From positions 4,255,709-4,319,708 of the forward strand of contig NC_037258.1 in the NCBI RefSeq assembly GCF_000002425.4: DNA of 64,000 bases, written 5' to 3'. The notes beneath the pieces were generated by a model that ran no database searches, was not told the DNA's origin, and worked only from the letters and a program-made list of their open reading frames with translations. This DNA is from Physcomitrium patens. Taxonomy: Eukaryota > Streptophyta > Bryopsida > Funariales > Funariaceae. Within the stretch, counting starts at the first letter, position 1. Each line of letters starts with the position of its first letter. The translations under genes were made by a program, and so were the position numbers. Positions 31,900 through 42,748 of this stretch are shown one piece after another.

Positions 31900-33209
31900 A
31901 TTCTACTTCACACTTGGGGTGTAGTTTTAACAACTTTCTATTTTTTACTAGATAAAAATTCATTGATTTAGTTCAATAACAAAAAAAAATTGGTCAATAA
32001 ATTATTTATATTTGGTTCTTAAGAATTTTTATTAGTGTTATATTTTAGATATTTAAGTATATTTTAAGATTTAATTTTATATTTATTTAAAATTTTTAAA
32101 ATTTTATTTGTAATTTTAAAAAATTAAATGTATAATATTATGTTTTTATAAACATTATATATGATCAAAAGTAAATATTAAAATTATTTAGTAATTTAAA
32201 ATTAAAAATATATTTGTATCTTTTTTAGAAGTTTAACTACCTTTATGTAAAGATTATAGTACCATTCTTCAAATCTCATACCATAAAATAATTGTATATA
32301 ATATTTTAATGTTAGTTATAAAAAATCTTATACCAACAAACAAAAAAAATTACTATGCACTTTTGTAACATAATACATCTTTTAGATTAAAAAGATATTA
32401 ATGCACAAATTATAATTTATGAATCAATAATAAAGTATGTTTTTAATTAGACTTTTAACTAAAAATATAATATTAAAAAAATAACTTTATACATATGTAA
32501 TTATAAATAATTTGTTTCAATTCTTCTTTAGCTGTCAATGCTTGTGTGATGACAATCTCTATTTACAACTTTGATAATAATAAAATAAATAAATAAAGTA
32601 AAAAATTAAAATATTTTTTATATAAGATTTTAATTATAAATTTTTTTATAGATAATAACTTTTTAGAAAAATATCAACTTTAAATGACTAATTAATTTGA
32701 TAAATAATTTTAAAAAAATCCAATTAAAATTTATATAAATTAAGAATAAAGACTTTGACACCTAATTGTAATGCCATTGAAGTAAGTCATTCAAGAGATT
32801 TTTAATTTTTTTTGAATATTATAACATACACACACTAATATAAAGCCTGCAATAAAATAAAATACTTCATTATTAATTTATTCTATTAAAATTTACAAAA
32901 ATAAAAAAATAAAAAAATAAAAAAATCTTAGATAAACCCTTACAACTATAGTTGCTATGGTTACATTTATTTTTTTTATTTTTTTTTATTTTGAATCTTT
33001 TGTGATCTATTTTTTGCTTTATTTTTTTAGAGATTGGAAATCTTTTTAGAGATTGAGCATATAATTATAATTTTTTTCAAATCTAAAATTATATATTCAG
33101 ATATGCTTCTTATTTGTAATCATTTAATTGACATGTCAAAATTTTAGGTAATAGTTATGATTTAGTCTAAATTTTAACATTTTTTTTTTTTTTTTCTATA
33201 ATTTTTAAC
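31900..33209. other. AT-rich intergenic DNA, no gene
   Basis: Low-complexity AT-rich sequence with poly(T) runs (for example about 33180-33195). No feature recognised. Confidence 0.5.
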
Positions 33210-33495
33210 AAAAAGATCATATGTATCCCTCAAATATGTTGAAATATTAAGAATATTCCTATATTCTTAATAATAGAACACATACTTCATTTTTTGTGAT
33301 AATAATAAATCTACCTTCAAATGCCATAAGATATCACTACTCTTTGTTTTTTAGTTGCATCCAGGATCTAAAACTTATACCACACAAATTTTGGTGCAAT
33401 TCTTTCTAACATATTTTGCCTCTTCTTTTATCAATGTTTTTGTGTTGAATAGATTTTAACATGCTACTTTTGACAAATTCAGCTACAACAACATT
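33210..33495 (+). repeat. Left terminal inverted repeat
   Basis: Pairs with 46645-46925 in inverted orientation; see the element entry. Confidence 0.65.
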
Positions 33496-33599
33496 TAACT
33501 ACTATTTGAAGCCAAAGTCAGAAGATCAGACACCAGATGTGATTTGGTGATTTTTCTATGCTTTATGAGTTGACTCGATAAGTGTAGAATTGATCAAAG

Positions 33600-34027
33600 T
33601 GTCACGGACACAGAAATACAGGCTCGAGATCTAACAAGACGTTCAAGAAGAATTGATAAGAACTAGATTAATCAGATGAATACAAGAACAATACCAAAGA
33701 GGTGAGCTAGAGCTCCAAGAGATATGTTATCGAGACTGAAGAACTCTTCAGCCTCGATTCCAATATATACTCCTATTTAGGAAGCTTTTCAAGCAACTTC
33801 TACTAACTAAAAAGCTTCTAGAAGGTTTCAGAGACTTGCTTCTAAAAGATTCTAGAAACTTATCTCTAGAAGGTTCTAAAGACTATGTTCCTAACATCCT
33901 CTACCAACTAGGAAGCTTCTCAAGTAACTTCCATCAACTAGGAAGCTTCTAGAAGGTTCCAGAGACTTGCTTCTAGAAGGTTCTAGAAACTTGTCTCTAG
34001 AAGGTTCTAAGAACTATGTCCCTAACA
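33600..34027 (-). repeat. Element C 3' LTR (element sense), U3 partly duplicated
   Basis: 428 bp. The U3 half occurs twice in tandem (about 33780-33908 and 33909-34027); each copy ends with a CCTAACA-type terminus, the first at about 33891-33897. Confidence 0.88.
33780..34015 (-). promoter_or_regulatory. Heat-shock-element arrays in U3 (C, 3' LTR), two copies
   Basis: Two tandem blocks of 5-bp-phased GAA/TTC units, e.g. GAAGCTTCTAGAAGGTTCCA near 33942-33961. TATA sequence ATATATAC lies next to the array at about 33763-33771. Confidence 0.8.
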
Positions 34028-34045
34028 TCACCCCCTCTTTTAGCT
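34028..34045 (-). other. Element C polypurine tract
   Basis: Element-sense AAAAGAGGGGGTGA abuts the LTR. Confidence 0.65.
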
Positions 34046-34079
34046 TCGAGGTCTCTGAGAAGCAATGTTGTTGTTAATC

Positions 34080-34431
34080 AGTACCAACATAAAAAAATAA
34101 AAATTTGTCGCATAACGTCTGCTATGAACTCCAACTGTTGTTCACGAGGTAAGTGGTTCATCGGTCCTTGAAGCCAATGGTAGTGGCCCATGCCTTCGAC
34201 TTCTGATCAAGTATGAACTTTCGTGTCCTCATTGTGAAATTGTCTTGCAAACATGCCTTTTGGCTGACCATCGTAAGTAGACTAGATCTCCAATACAATC
34301 ACCAGTGATCGGTTACTCTGTATCTTCCATCGTCGTCGTGGTGTAGGCGGTTCTTCATCTCGGGGTCGCCTTCATGAGCTAGTCGGTTGAGATAATCTGA
34401 CTGGCATAGTATCTATCTCTTAGCTATTCAT
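34080..34431 (-). pseudogene. Element C copy of the small extra ORF, broken
   Basis: Homologous to the B ORF at 14425-14772, from ATG 34431: EIDTMPVRLSQPTSSRRRPR, SLVIVLEI, FHNEDTKVHT and MNHLPREQQLEFIADVMRQI are legible. Stops at codon 4 (TAA for CAA) and in two other places disable it. It shows that the ORF was present in the common ancestor of B and C. Confidence 0.7.
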
Positions 34432-34562
34432 ATCAGAAGACCAAACTATAGCTACTGAAAAAATTCTACTTTATCTTGGAAAAAATAACTATATCAACTG
34501 CGAATTTTGGTGGTGCTCTCCTCCTTTCTTATATTCTTAGGTGAGCAAGCTTTAGAAGGAAG

Positions 34563-37052
34563 CTATCGTTGAATCGGCTTAGGTTTATGATGATGTTGTT
34601 GATGAAATTTCTGTAACTTTTGCGGTGCATTAGCGAGATTTTCAGCTGGCTTCCACGTTTGCTCATTAATGTCGTAGCCGCTCCAATGAACAAGATACTC
34701 CAACTTGCCCCACCTTCGCCATGAATCCAACACCTTTTCAACCTCGTATTCCTCATGGTTCTTGATCTCAATACTAGGTGGCAGACATTGCACTCTTCTA
34801 GGAAAAGACGACTCTCGATAAGGCTCCAACAGAGAAATATGAAAGACTAGATGTACCTTCATAGAAGCCAGTAATTCCAGACGATATGCCACTAGATTGA
34901 TTTGCTTTTGGATAATAAATGGTCCCAATCTTTGATAGTCCAACTTATCACATGGTCGCTTGTTCTTGATATTTCGTCAAAGAAGCCATGCTTTATCTCC
35001 AATTTTGAAAGTAGGTGCTTGATTCGGAAATCTATCTACAAACGCCTTGTAGGATTCTTGAGTGGATTGTAAATGAAGCTTCAACGTAGTTTGAAGCTCT
35101 GATAGTTGCTTCGCAAATCCTTCAGCTGCTGGATTGTTATTTATTGACGGACTCAATAAATCAAGCTTTGGATGATATCCATAGTTAGAAAAGAATGGTG
35201 TATATCAAGTCGACGCATGGAGGGTGTTGTTATATGCAAACTCGGCTAGCGACAGATATGCGATCCAATTATCTTGCTGATAGTTGATGCTACATCATAA
35301 GTATTGTTTCAAGATTTAGTTTACCTATTTTGTTTGGCGGTCAATTTGAGGATGAAAAGTCGAAGAAAGCTTGATATCCACCTTCAGTATCTCAAAGAGA
35401 GATCTCCAAAACTTTGATACAAACTAGGTTCCTCAATCTGATACGAAATCATGTGGTAGTCCATGATATCGATACATATTATCGAGAAAGAGCCTTGTTG
35501 TGACTTCATTGGACGATGTCTTCTTGCAAGGGACAAAGTGCGCCAACTTTGTAAGCCAATCTACCATGACAGAGATGCTCTCAAATGAGTTCGATGATGG
35601 AAGGTCCATGATGAAGTCCATAGAAACTGAAGACCATCATCGATGTGGAATCGGCAATGGCTATAGAAGTCCATAAGGGCGATGCCGAGGATTTTTGGAT
35701 CTTGAACAGATGTCGCAGGAGAGGAAAAAATCTTTCACATCCTTCCACATTTGGGGCCACCAAAAATCTCGAGAAATAAGCTCCAAGGTCTTGTTGAATC
35801 CAAAATGTCTCGCAGTTGGAAAATCGTGGCAAGATTGAAGAACTCGGAGTTGTGCTCATCTTTTTGGAATATACAACCGCTCCTCAAAGTATAAAAGATC
35901 TCCCTCCACCTTGAACTTATTGTCATTGGTATGCTGCTTAATATCAATGGCTACTGAATCTTCAATGGTCACGGCATGTACCTGGTTTAGGAAGTCAGCA
36001 TCAATTGACACAATAGTAGCGCAAAGCCAAAATTATTTTGGCTTCAACAACGTCATATATTGTTGATCAAACGCTGCTTCTCCAACCTTTGGTACAAGAT
36101 ACGATCTCCTCGATAAGGCATCACATAGTCCTTGCTGCTTTCCAAGTCGATAAGTGATAACAAAATCAAACCTAGATAGCGACATACTCCATCGAGCTTG
36201 ACATCGATTTAGAACTTGAGCCGACATGAAATACTCCAAATTCTTGTGATCCATATATACGGTCACTGGGTGTGTAGCTCCTTCAAGAAAGTGACACCAT
36301 TCTTGGAAAGAATCCACTATAGCAAGAAATTCCTTATCGTAGATCTCATAATTGATTTCAGCAGCAAAGAACTTTCGAGAATAGAATGCAATCGGATAGA
36401 GCTTCTTATCTTTTCCCATTTGTGAAAGTATAGCTCCCAAAGTAAAATTCCAAGCATCAATTTTTAAATAGAAGGCCTTTGTAAAGTCTGGATGTACCAA
36501 GATTGGAGCCGTAGTAAATGCCATTTTCAAGTCTTGAAATGCCTTTTTTGCTAGAGGTCCCCATTCGACCTTATCATTGCATGTCAACCGAGTGAGAGGA
36601 GCAGCAACTTGAGAGTAATTCTTGATGAAGATTTGATAGAAGTTACCAAAACCAAGAAAGTATTGTACGTCTCTAACCGTCTTCGGAACCTCCCAGGACA
36701 CGATTGCTTCCACCTTCTTGGGGTCCATCTTCAAGCCTTCCGTAGTCGCAATGAACCCCAAAAACTCCATATGCATTTAGTGAAATAAACACTTCTCCAA
36801 CTTGGCATATAGTCTTCGCTCGTGTAGTTTCTCCAAGATCAAACAAACGTGCATTTCATGCTCTTCGTTGTTTTTGGAGAATATCAAAATATCATCCAAG
36901 TAGATGACAACAAAATCGTCAAGGTGCTCCCGAAAAATGTCATTCATCATATGTTGGAAGACCGTTGGAGCATTGGTAAGACCAAAGGGCATGACATTAT
37001 ACTCAAAATGGTCATACCTTGTACGGAACACTGTCTTCTACTCATCTCCTTC
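34563..37052 (-). pseudogene. Element C pol: RT C-half, RNase H, integrase, chromodomain
   Basis: Downstream part of pol after the D insertion. Legible in order on the minus strand: RT palm [20 protein letters not shown] with [10 protein letters not shown] (37031-36777), thumb and RNase H (36776-36033), integrase zinc and core fragments (35947-35433, with stops), and the C-terminal domain with chromodomain (EEYEVEKVLDSWRRWGKLEY, LVHWSGYDINEQTWKPAENL; 34943-34563). Several stops and frameshifts. All parts correspond closely to element B. Confidence 0.88.
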
Positions 37053-37604
37053 TGTCAAGGACAAAGACTCGATGAGGGAAAATATACACAAAAAGGCTAT
37101 CTCGATATAATAAGTCAAAATATAAACAAGTAGGTATATTAAAAGGAAACTGGAATGGCTATTGCCACAAGACAAGAAACTAAAGACTCTTGAACCTGGA
37201 CTAGAAGCAAGAAAGGAGTTGACAAGAGTGAAGAAGCCTTCACTCTTGTCTCTATATATACTATCTAACTAGGGACTACGTGGCGACGTTCTATAGGACC
37301 TCCAATATGTGTTGACTTTGTAGCAAACATGCCTTGACTTACAAGGCAAGTTTTTCTACGTGTGGGCTACATAGTTAGCTTCATCTTCAAACTAACAACA
37401 TGAGTGGCACATGGCCAACTTGTTGACCACGTTTCTAATCCAAAAAGTCAATTAAAGACACCTATGAAGTCAAAGCAGCGTCTAGGAAGTTTCTAGGAAG
37501 CTTCTATATTAAATATTATAGAATTAACTTACTTTTATCTACTTTTACTTACTTCTACCTATTTCTATATGTAATTATTAGCTTACATGATTATGGCCGT
37601 GACA
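37053..37604 (-). repeat. Element D 3' LTR (element sense)
   Basis: 552 bp; includes TATA (about 37252-37261) and a perfect 13-bp inverted repeat GACAAGAGTGAAG at 37221-37250 next to it. Confidence 0.93.
37221..37250 (-). promoter_or_regulatory. TATA-proximal 13-bp hairpin (D, 3' LTR)
   Basis: Arms GACAAGAGTGAAG and CTTCACTCTTGTC pair perfectly around a 4-nt loop, immediately downstream of the TATA box in element sense. The diverged LTR at 60355-60700 keeps the pairing through a double change (GTAAAG/CTTTAC). Confidence 0.75.
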
Positions 37605-37618
37605 TTACCCCCCCTTCT
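37605..37618 (-). other. Element D polypurine tract
   Basis: Element-sense AGAAGGGGGGTAA abuts the 3' LTR. Confidence 0.75.
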
Positions 37619-37645
37619 AGAGACGAGTTCCACGAGGAGCGGTCA

Positions 37646-38068
37646 TCATATGTTGAGGAAATCTATGATATGACGAATTGTATTCTCCACATACTCTGAT
37701 CTCTGTTCTCTTCGAAGATGATTGATAGGGCCTCTCAACCATCGGTAGTATCCCATACCATGGCGGAAAGACCACCCAGTTATTTGATCATTGTTGAGGC
37801 CTTCGTAACTTCCTTTGAATAGAATATTCGGAACACCATCAGGAGTTGTTCCTACTTCTAGCAAAATCACCAAACATCGAGAGTCCCTTCCCAAATCGTG
37901 ATACCAAACGCGTTGTATCTCACCATCTGTTCGAGGAAGAACATGTCGTTCTTGAAGATCTTCATCTCGATTGCGTCGTCTTGAAGGTTGTGACAATCGT
38001 AATGTCTCGTCCGGCAGGTCAAAAAATGAAGGTTCTTGAGTTGAATCCGCTGGTTGTTGGCTCTCCAT
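37646..38068 (-). CDS. Element D small extra ORF between pol and 3' LTR
   Basis: Intact ORF of 140 codons from a true ATG, 95 bp after the pol stop. Shared with the B ORF: an SQPS...RRR..DE basic N-terminal patch, a LVILLEVG-like strand with a DG.P turn, then GYYRWLRGPINHLRREQRSE and a hydrophobic C-terminus. Overall identity with B is low outside the C-terminal block, so the block is under constraint. There is no recognised domain, no signal peptide and no transmembrane helix. Role unknown; a nucleic-acid-binding accessory factor or chromatin-related factor is possible (inference). Confidence 0.7.
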   Translation of the reverse strand: MESQQPADSTQEPSFFDLPDETLRLSQPSRRRNRDEDLQERHVLPRTDGEIQRVWYHDLGRDSRCLVILLEVGTTPDGVPNILFKGSYEGLNNDQITGWSFRHGMGYYRWLRGPINHLRREQRSEYVENTIRHIIDFLNI

Positions 38069-38162
38069 CTAATTAGCGTCACAAATGCAAAGAAGTTACA
38101 AACAAGGATAGGAAATGGAATGTTATCTTGCCTCAATCTTGTCTCTTTTATAAGAGAGATTT

Positions 38163-39614
38163 TCATCTTGGTTTTGATGGATGTCGTTGATGAAAAACTT
38201 TGACTTTAGCTGATGCATTTCTTAGATTCCTGGATGGCTCCCATGTACGTTCACTAATATCATATCTGCGCCAATGAACAAGATATTCCAGCTTATTTCG
38301 GCGCCGCCTTGAGTCTAATATCTCTTCCACCTCAAATTCTTCATTATTATCTACTTCTATAGGAGGCGGTGGCATTTGTCTTCTTCCTTGTATATCCACT
38401 GTCTTATATGGTTCAAGAAGAGACACGTGGAATACAGGATGGATCTTCATTGACTCCGGTAGATGTAACCGATATGCAACTGGGTTGATCTGTTCAGAAA
38501 CAGAAAAGGGGCCAAGCCTACGATAGTCCAACTTGTCACAAGATCGAGTAGTCTTGATATTACGATGAAGTAGCCATACCTTATCACCCACATTGAGTTG
38601 TGGTTGCTCCTTACTATATAGATCTGCGTTTATCTTTTGTCGTTCTTGAGCTTCCTTCAATTGCGTCTTCATTATTGCATGTAACTCTGACAACCGATTT
38701 GCCATATCTTCTGCTGCAGGATTATCAACTTTTGAAAAATCAAAAGTATCAAGTCGTGGATGATAGCCATAATTGGCAAAGAAAGGTGTTTGTTGCATGG
38801 AAGAATGTACCGTATTATTATAAGCAAACTCTGCCAATGGCAGAAGGGTTGTCCAATCATCTTGTTGGTAGTTGATAGTACACCTTAAATATTGCTCCAA
38901 GACTTGGTTTACGCGCTCTGTTTGTCCATCAGTTTGAGGATGGAAAGCCGAAGATAGCTTTATGTCCACTTTTAAAATTTTGAAAAGGGTCCTCCAAAAT
39001 CTTGACACAAATTGAGTTCCCCTATCCGATATGATATCTTTAGGTAATCCATGATAGCGATAGATATTATCAATGAAAAGCTTAGCTGTTTCTTCACTTG
39101 TGATAGATTTTGTACATGGTACAAAATGTGCCATCTTGGTGAAACGATCTACTATCACAAATAAAGAATCATAAGATCTTGAGCTTGGAAGATCTGTGAT
39201 GAAATCCATAGAAACAAAAGACCATGGTTGTTCTGGTATAGGTAATGGCTGAAGAAGTCCGTAAGATCGATGACGAGGAATTTTTGATCTTGAACAAATA
39301 TCACATGATTGTACAAAGTCTTTGACTGGCTTCCACATTTGTGGCCACCAAAAATCTCTTGATATGAGTTCCAAAGTCTTATTATATCCAAAGTGCCCTA
39401 CTGCTGGAAAGTCATGACGTGCTTGAAGAACACGTAAACGTGCTTCTCCTTTGGACTGGATTTGCTTGAATAAAGTTGAATCAACAGTCAATGTTGATTT
39501 CATTGCTCGGAGATGAAATTGCTCCGGATTCAAGAGGACCGTTCTTTGTTGCTCAAAAGCTGCATCTCTTTTTTTTGGTGTAAAATAAGAACGTCTAGAT
39601 AGGGCATCGGACAA
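38163..39614 (-). CDS. Element D integrase with chromodomain (open frame)
   Basis: 484 codons without a stop, continuing the pol frame after a TAA at 39621 (CAA to TAA in GKQQGLSDALS). Zinc domain HDFPAVGHFGYNKT...CDICSR; catalytic Asp (SMDFITDLP), Asp (IISDRGTQF) and Glu (DGQTERVNQ) all present; C-terminal domain NVGDKVWLLHRNIKTTRSCD; chromodomain EEFEVEEILDSRRRRNKLEY, LVHWRRYDISERTWEPSRNL. Compared with B, about 35 residues between the RNase H tail and the zinc domain are missing in frame. Integrase plus chromodomain could still fold; no separate start codon is evident. Confidence 0.88.
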   Translation of the reverse strand: MSDALSRRSYFTPKKRDAAFEQQRTVLLNPEQFHLRAMKSTLTVDSTLFKQIQSKGEARLRVLQARHDFPAVGHFGYNKTLELISRDFWWPQMWKPVKDFVQSCDICSRSKIPRHRSYGLLQPLPIPEQPWSFVSMDFITDLPSSRSYDSLFVIVDRFTKMAHFVPCTKSITSEETAKLFIDNIYRYHGLPKDIISDRGTQFVSRFWRTLFKILKVDIKLSSAFHPQTDGQTERVNQVLEQYLRCTINYQQDDWTTLLPLAEFAYNNTVHSSMQQTPFFANYGYHPRLDTFDFSKVDNPAAEDMANRLSELHAIMKTQLKEAQERQKINADLYSKEQPQLNVGDKVWLLHRNIKTTRSCDKLDYRRLGPFSVSEQINPVAYRLHLPESMKIHPVFHVSLLEPYKTVDIQGRRQMPPPPIEVDNNEEFEVEEILDSRRRRNKLEYLVHWRRYDISERTWEPSRNLRNASAKVKVFHQRHPSKPR

Positions 39615-39620
39615 ACCTTG

Positions 39621-40940
39621 TTATTTTCCTGGTCGATAAGTGATAATGAACTCGAATCTTGACAAAGACATACTCCAACGAGCTTGACGACAATTCAACA
39701 CGCGTGCTGACATGAAATACTCGAGGTTCTTGTGATCTGCATACACAGTGACTGGACTAGAAGCACCTTCTAGATAATGACGCCATTCTTGAAAGGAATC
39801 CACGATCGCAAGAAGTTCTTTATCGTAGATCTCATAATTGATCTCGACTGCTGAGAATTTTCTTGAATGAAAAGCTATTGGATGAAGTTTGTCATCTGTT
39901 CCCATTTGTAATAAAATTGCACCCAAGGCAAAATCTGATGCATCTGTTTCCATAAAAAATGCCTTGAAAAAGTCAACACGATATAAGACTGGTGCAGAGA
40001 CAAACAATGTCTTCAAGGCTTCAAATACTGCTTCCGCTTCTTGATTCCATTGAAATTTATCTTTACTAGTCAAGCGTGTAAGTGGAGCTGCAACTCGTGA
40101 GAAATCTTTGATGAAGATCCGATAGTAAGTGGCAAATCCCAAGAAACATTGGACATCTCTTACCGTCCTTGGAATCTTCTAATCCATGATTGTTTGGACT
40201 TTCTTAGAATCCATCATGAGACCATCATTTGAAATGATGTATCCTAAAAAGTCAACTTGAGTAGTGTAAAATACACACTTTTCCATCTTGGCGTACAATC
40301 CCGCATCTCTAAGTTTTTGTAATACTTGACGAACATGTATTTCATGTTCTTCGACGTTCTTAGAATAGATCAGGATATCGTCTAGATATCAGACGACAAA
40401 TTGTCTAAGAATTCACAAAATACATCATTCATGAGATGTTGAAAAGCAGCTGGTGCATTCGTGAGTCCAAAGAGCATGACATTATATTCGAAATGTCCAT
40501 ATCTGGTTCGAAACGCAATCTTTTATTCATCTCCTTCTTTGATCCGTACTAGATTATATGCTCCTCTTAGATCTATTTTTGTATAGATCTTAGCTTCATT
40601 CAACTGGTCAAGGAGTCCTGATATCAAAGATAATGGATACCTGTTCTTGATTGTGATCTTGTTGAGTCCTCGATAATCAACACACATTCGTAAAGATCCA
40701 TCTTTTTTCTTTACGAATAGAATTGGAGCTCCTGCTGGAGATTTTGAATGGCGTATGAAATTCTTCGCTAAATTCTCGTCAATATATGTCTTGAGTTCAG
40801 CCATCTCATCTTGCGATAAACTGTAAATTGGTCCAAATGGTGGCTGAGTTCCTTCCTTGAGGTCGATTGAACTATCATATGGACGATGCTCAGGAAGAAT
40901 ATCTGCATTCTTTTTCTCAAAAATGTCTTGATACTCCTGA
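39621..40940 (-). pseudogene. Element D reverse transcriptase and RNase H, broken
   Basis: RT N-half open at 40804-40523 ([38 protein letters not shown]), then a stop where Trp is expected. Around 40385-40410 the YLDD catalytic motif is legible but preceded by a TGA and a one-base deletion. RNase H is open at 40142-39621 (METDASDFALGAILLQ, NYEIYDKELLAIVDSFQEW, YADHKNLEYF) with its acidic residues intact. Non-functional as it stands. Confidence 0.88.
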
Positions 40941-40989
40941 TATTGACTTAGAATGCCACTTGAAGTCTTTACGTTTTCAGAAATAGGTG

Positions 40990-41570
40990 TAGCATAAATA
41001 GCAAAAGTTGATCCTTCTTTTGCTGCGTGTATAAATGCTTTTGCACCTATCAGTACAGGTTTTACTATACTAGACTTATAATTTTTTACTTGGTTAGTAG
41101 AACTATTAATAACGCTCTGGAAAAAGTCAAGTTTACGTGAATTCCAATCTATTCGAGGGTTATATTTTTTTAGTCAGGATAAACCTAAAATAACTGGATT
41201 GGATGGGGATTTAATTATGTTAAAAGCTATGTAGCTATCATGACCGTCTATTGTTACTTTTATAGGATGAGTTTCATGAGTGACATCTCCAGAAGACAAG
41301 GGACGACCATCTATGACTTCTACATGTACTGGTTTAGGTTTCTGTACAAAGGATATTTTACGACTTTTAACAAATTGTTCATCTAAAAAACATGCTGAGG
41401 CTCTCGAATCTAATTAAGCAGAGGCTTTGTAATTCTTAGGTCCTAAATATAACTCTATTATAAAACAAAGGGAGGGTTCTGAGGAGAGGATAGGACCTTC
41501 ATTAGGAATTGTACAAGGTTCCAGCTGCACGGTTCCTATTGTAGCTGGACAAATCCGTTTTCCGACATGT
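40990..41570 (-). pseudogene. Element D protease, broken and with altered active site
   Basis: The active-site segment near 41380-41415 reads LDSRASACFLDEQF with a TAA just before it. The DSG/DSA-type triad is DSR here, the same Gly-to-Arg change seen in C. Downstream, HPIKVTIDG-like and NPIILGLS-like family phrases can be followed, with further stops. Confidence 0.75.
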
Positions 41571-41589
41571 TATCTTCTTTGACCGTCGT

Positions 41590-42540
41590 ACCCCTCATTT
41601 TATAGTTGCGTCGTTTCTTTGGACAATGTTGAGCAGTGTGCTTAGGTTCTCCGCAATATAAACATAATCCTTCTTAACGACGACGAATCTTTTCTTGCTC
41701 AGTTAGGGGTTTAAAACGTACCGCGTCAATTTGCATGTCTTCTACTTCTGAATGTACGTTTGGCAAAGATGTTGATGTTGCCATTGAGTAATAATATTGA
41801 GGTTCCCGTGAATGATTCTCAGATCGAAATTCGAAAAGTCGATTATCACATTTTATCGCAAAATCAATTGCTTGACTCAAAGTTTGAGGATCAGGTAAAT
41901 TGAGCATCAATTTCTTTACTTCGTATTGCAATCCATAAAGAAATTGACTAATGAGTGTAGCATCATCCCACTTGATGTCAATTGCAAGTTGTCGAAATTG
42001 TGAAGCATATACTGTTACTGAGCGATTTCTTTGTCGCAGAATTTGGATCTTATTTGTTGCAACACGAGTTGCATCGTGTTCACCATACATAGATCGAAAC
42101 TCCGCCAAAAAAGCTTCCAAATTGTCCAATATTGGATTTTGTTGTTCAAGAAAAGATGAAAACCATGATAATGCAGAACCAGAAAGTAGAGTGCCAATAA
42201 ACCTGACTTGTGATCCTGGAGTTGGATAGCTTTGCGGTTGAAGTTCAATTGCTAATTGTACTTGATTGATGAACCCTCGAAACTTAGATCTCGTACCATC
42301 AAATTTCTCGGGTAAGGCAATTCTTGGTTCTCTAGTGCTTAGAGGGTGTTGTACAATTGGAGAAGGAACGTGATTTGTTGTAGATGTTGAAGCAGCTCCG
42401 ATCATCTCTATATCCCCACTTTCTGCTATTCTTGTTCTTTTATGTATTGATGAATTGAGTTGATGCATCGCAAGCATTAACTCCCTCATTTGCTCTTGCA
42501 TTTGTGCCATTGCACTCTTCATTTCAACAAGCTCTGCCAT
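41590..42540 (-). CDS. Element D gag (capsid) with zinc knuckle after a stop
   Basis: Open from ATG 42540 (MAELVEMKSAMAQMQEQMRE, coiled N-terminus) to a TAA at 41674, 288 residues. Gag core PRIALPEKFDGTRSKFRGFI, TLLSGSALSWFSSFLEQQ, ASQFRQLAIDIKWDDATL, NLPDPQTLSQAIDFAIKCDN. Directly after the TAA the frame continues into the zinc knuckle CLYCGEPKHTAQHC (near 41610-41665). An in-frame ATG at 42576 also exists, but 42540 aligns with the B gag start. Capsid is intact; the nucleocapsid part would need read-through or is lost. Confidence 0.88.
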
Positions 42541-42624
42541 AATGATACTAAGAAAAATTTGTTTGATACTGCTCAAGACAAAAGAAAAGAAAGACTTGAT
42601 AACAAAGAAGATACTAAGAACAAT

Positions 42625-42700
42625 ATCAGTTTAGAAGTGGGTAATCCGCAAACTTCTAATACGCTTATGTCTTGTCAAGAGAAAGGGGTAATCCACTCTC
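42625..42700 (-). other. Element D leader stem-loops
   Basis: One unit with two hairpins. The first pairs 42631-42637 with 42653-42659 (TTAGAAG/CTTCTAA, 7 of 7) around a loop holding GGGTAATCCGCA; relative to B and C one G-C pair has become A-T with both partners changed. The second (AGAG/CTCT) again shows GGGGTAATCCA in the loop. Confidence 0.7.
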
Positions 42701-42716
42701 ACTCAAGAAAAACAAA

Positions 42717-42725
42717 GCTCTGATA
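42717..42725 (-). other. Candidate primer binding site of D
   Basis: Element-sense TATCAGAGC, about 23 nt inside the 5' LTR; tRNA-iMet-like but incomplete and offset, as in B. Confidence 0.4.
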
Positions 42726-42748
42726 TTGTAAGTGTACTCTTGTCAATC

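Noticed and set aside
41660..41680. Stop codon just before the Gag zinc knuckle in D (TAA) and in B (TGA): programmed read-through between Gag and nucleocapsid/Pol?
   Set aside because: The stops are at slightly different codons in the two elements, C has no stop at the matching place, and both fit the general C-to-T or point decay of these copies.
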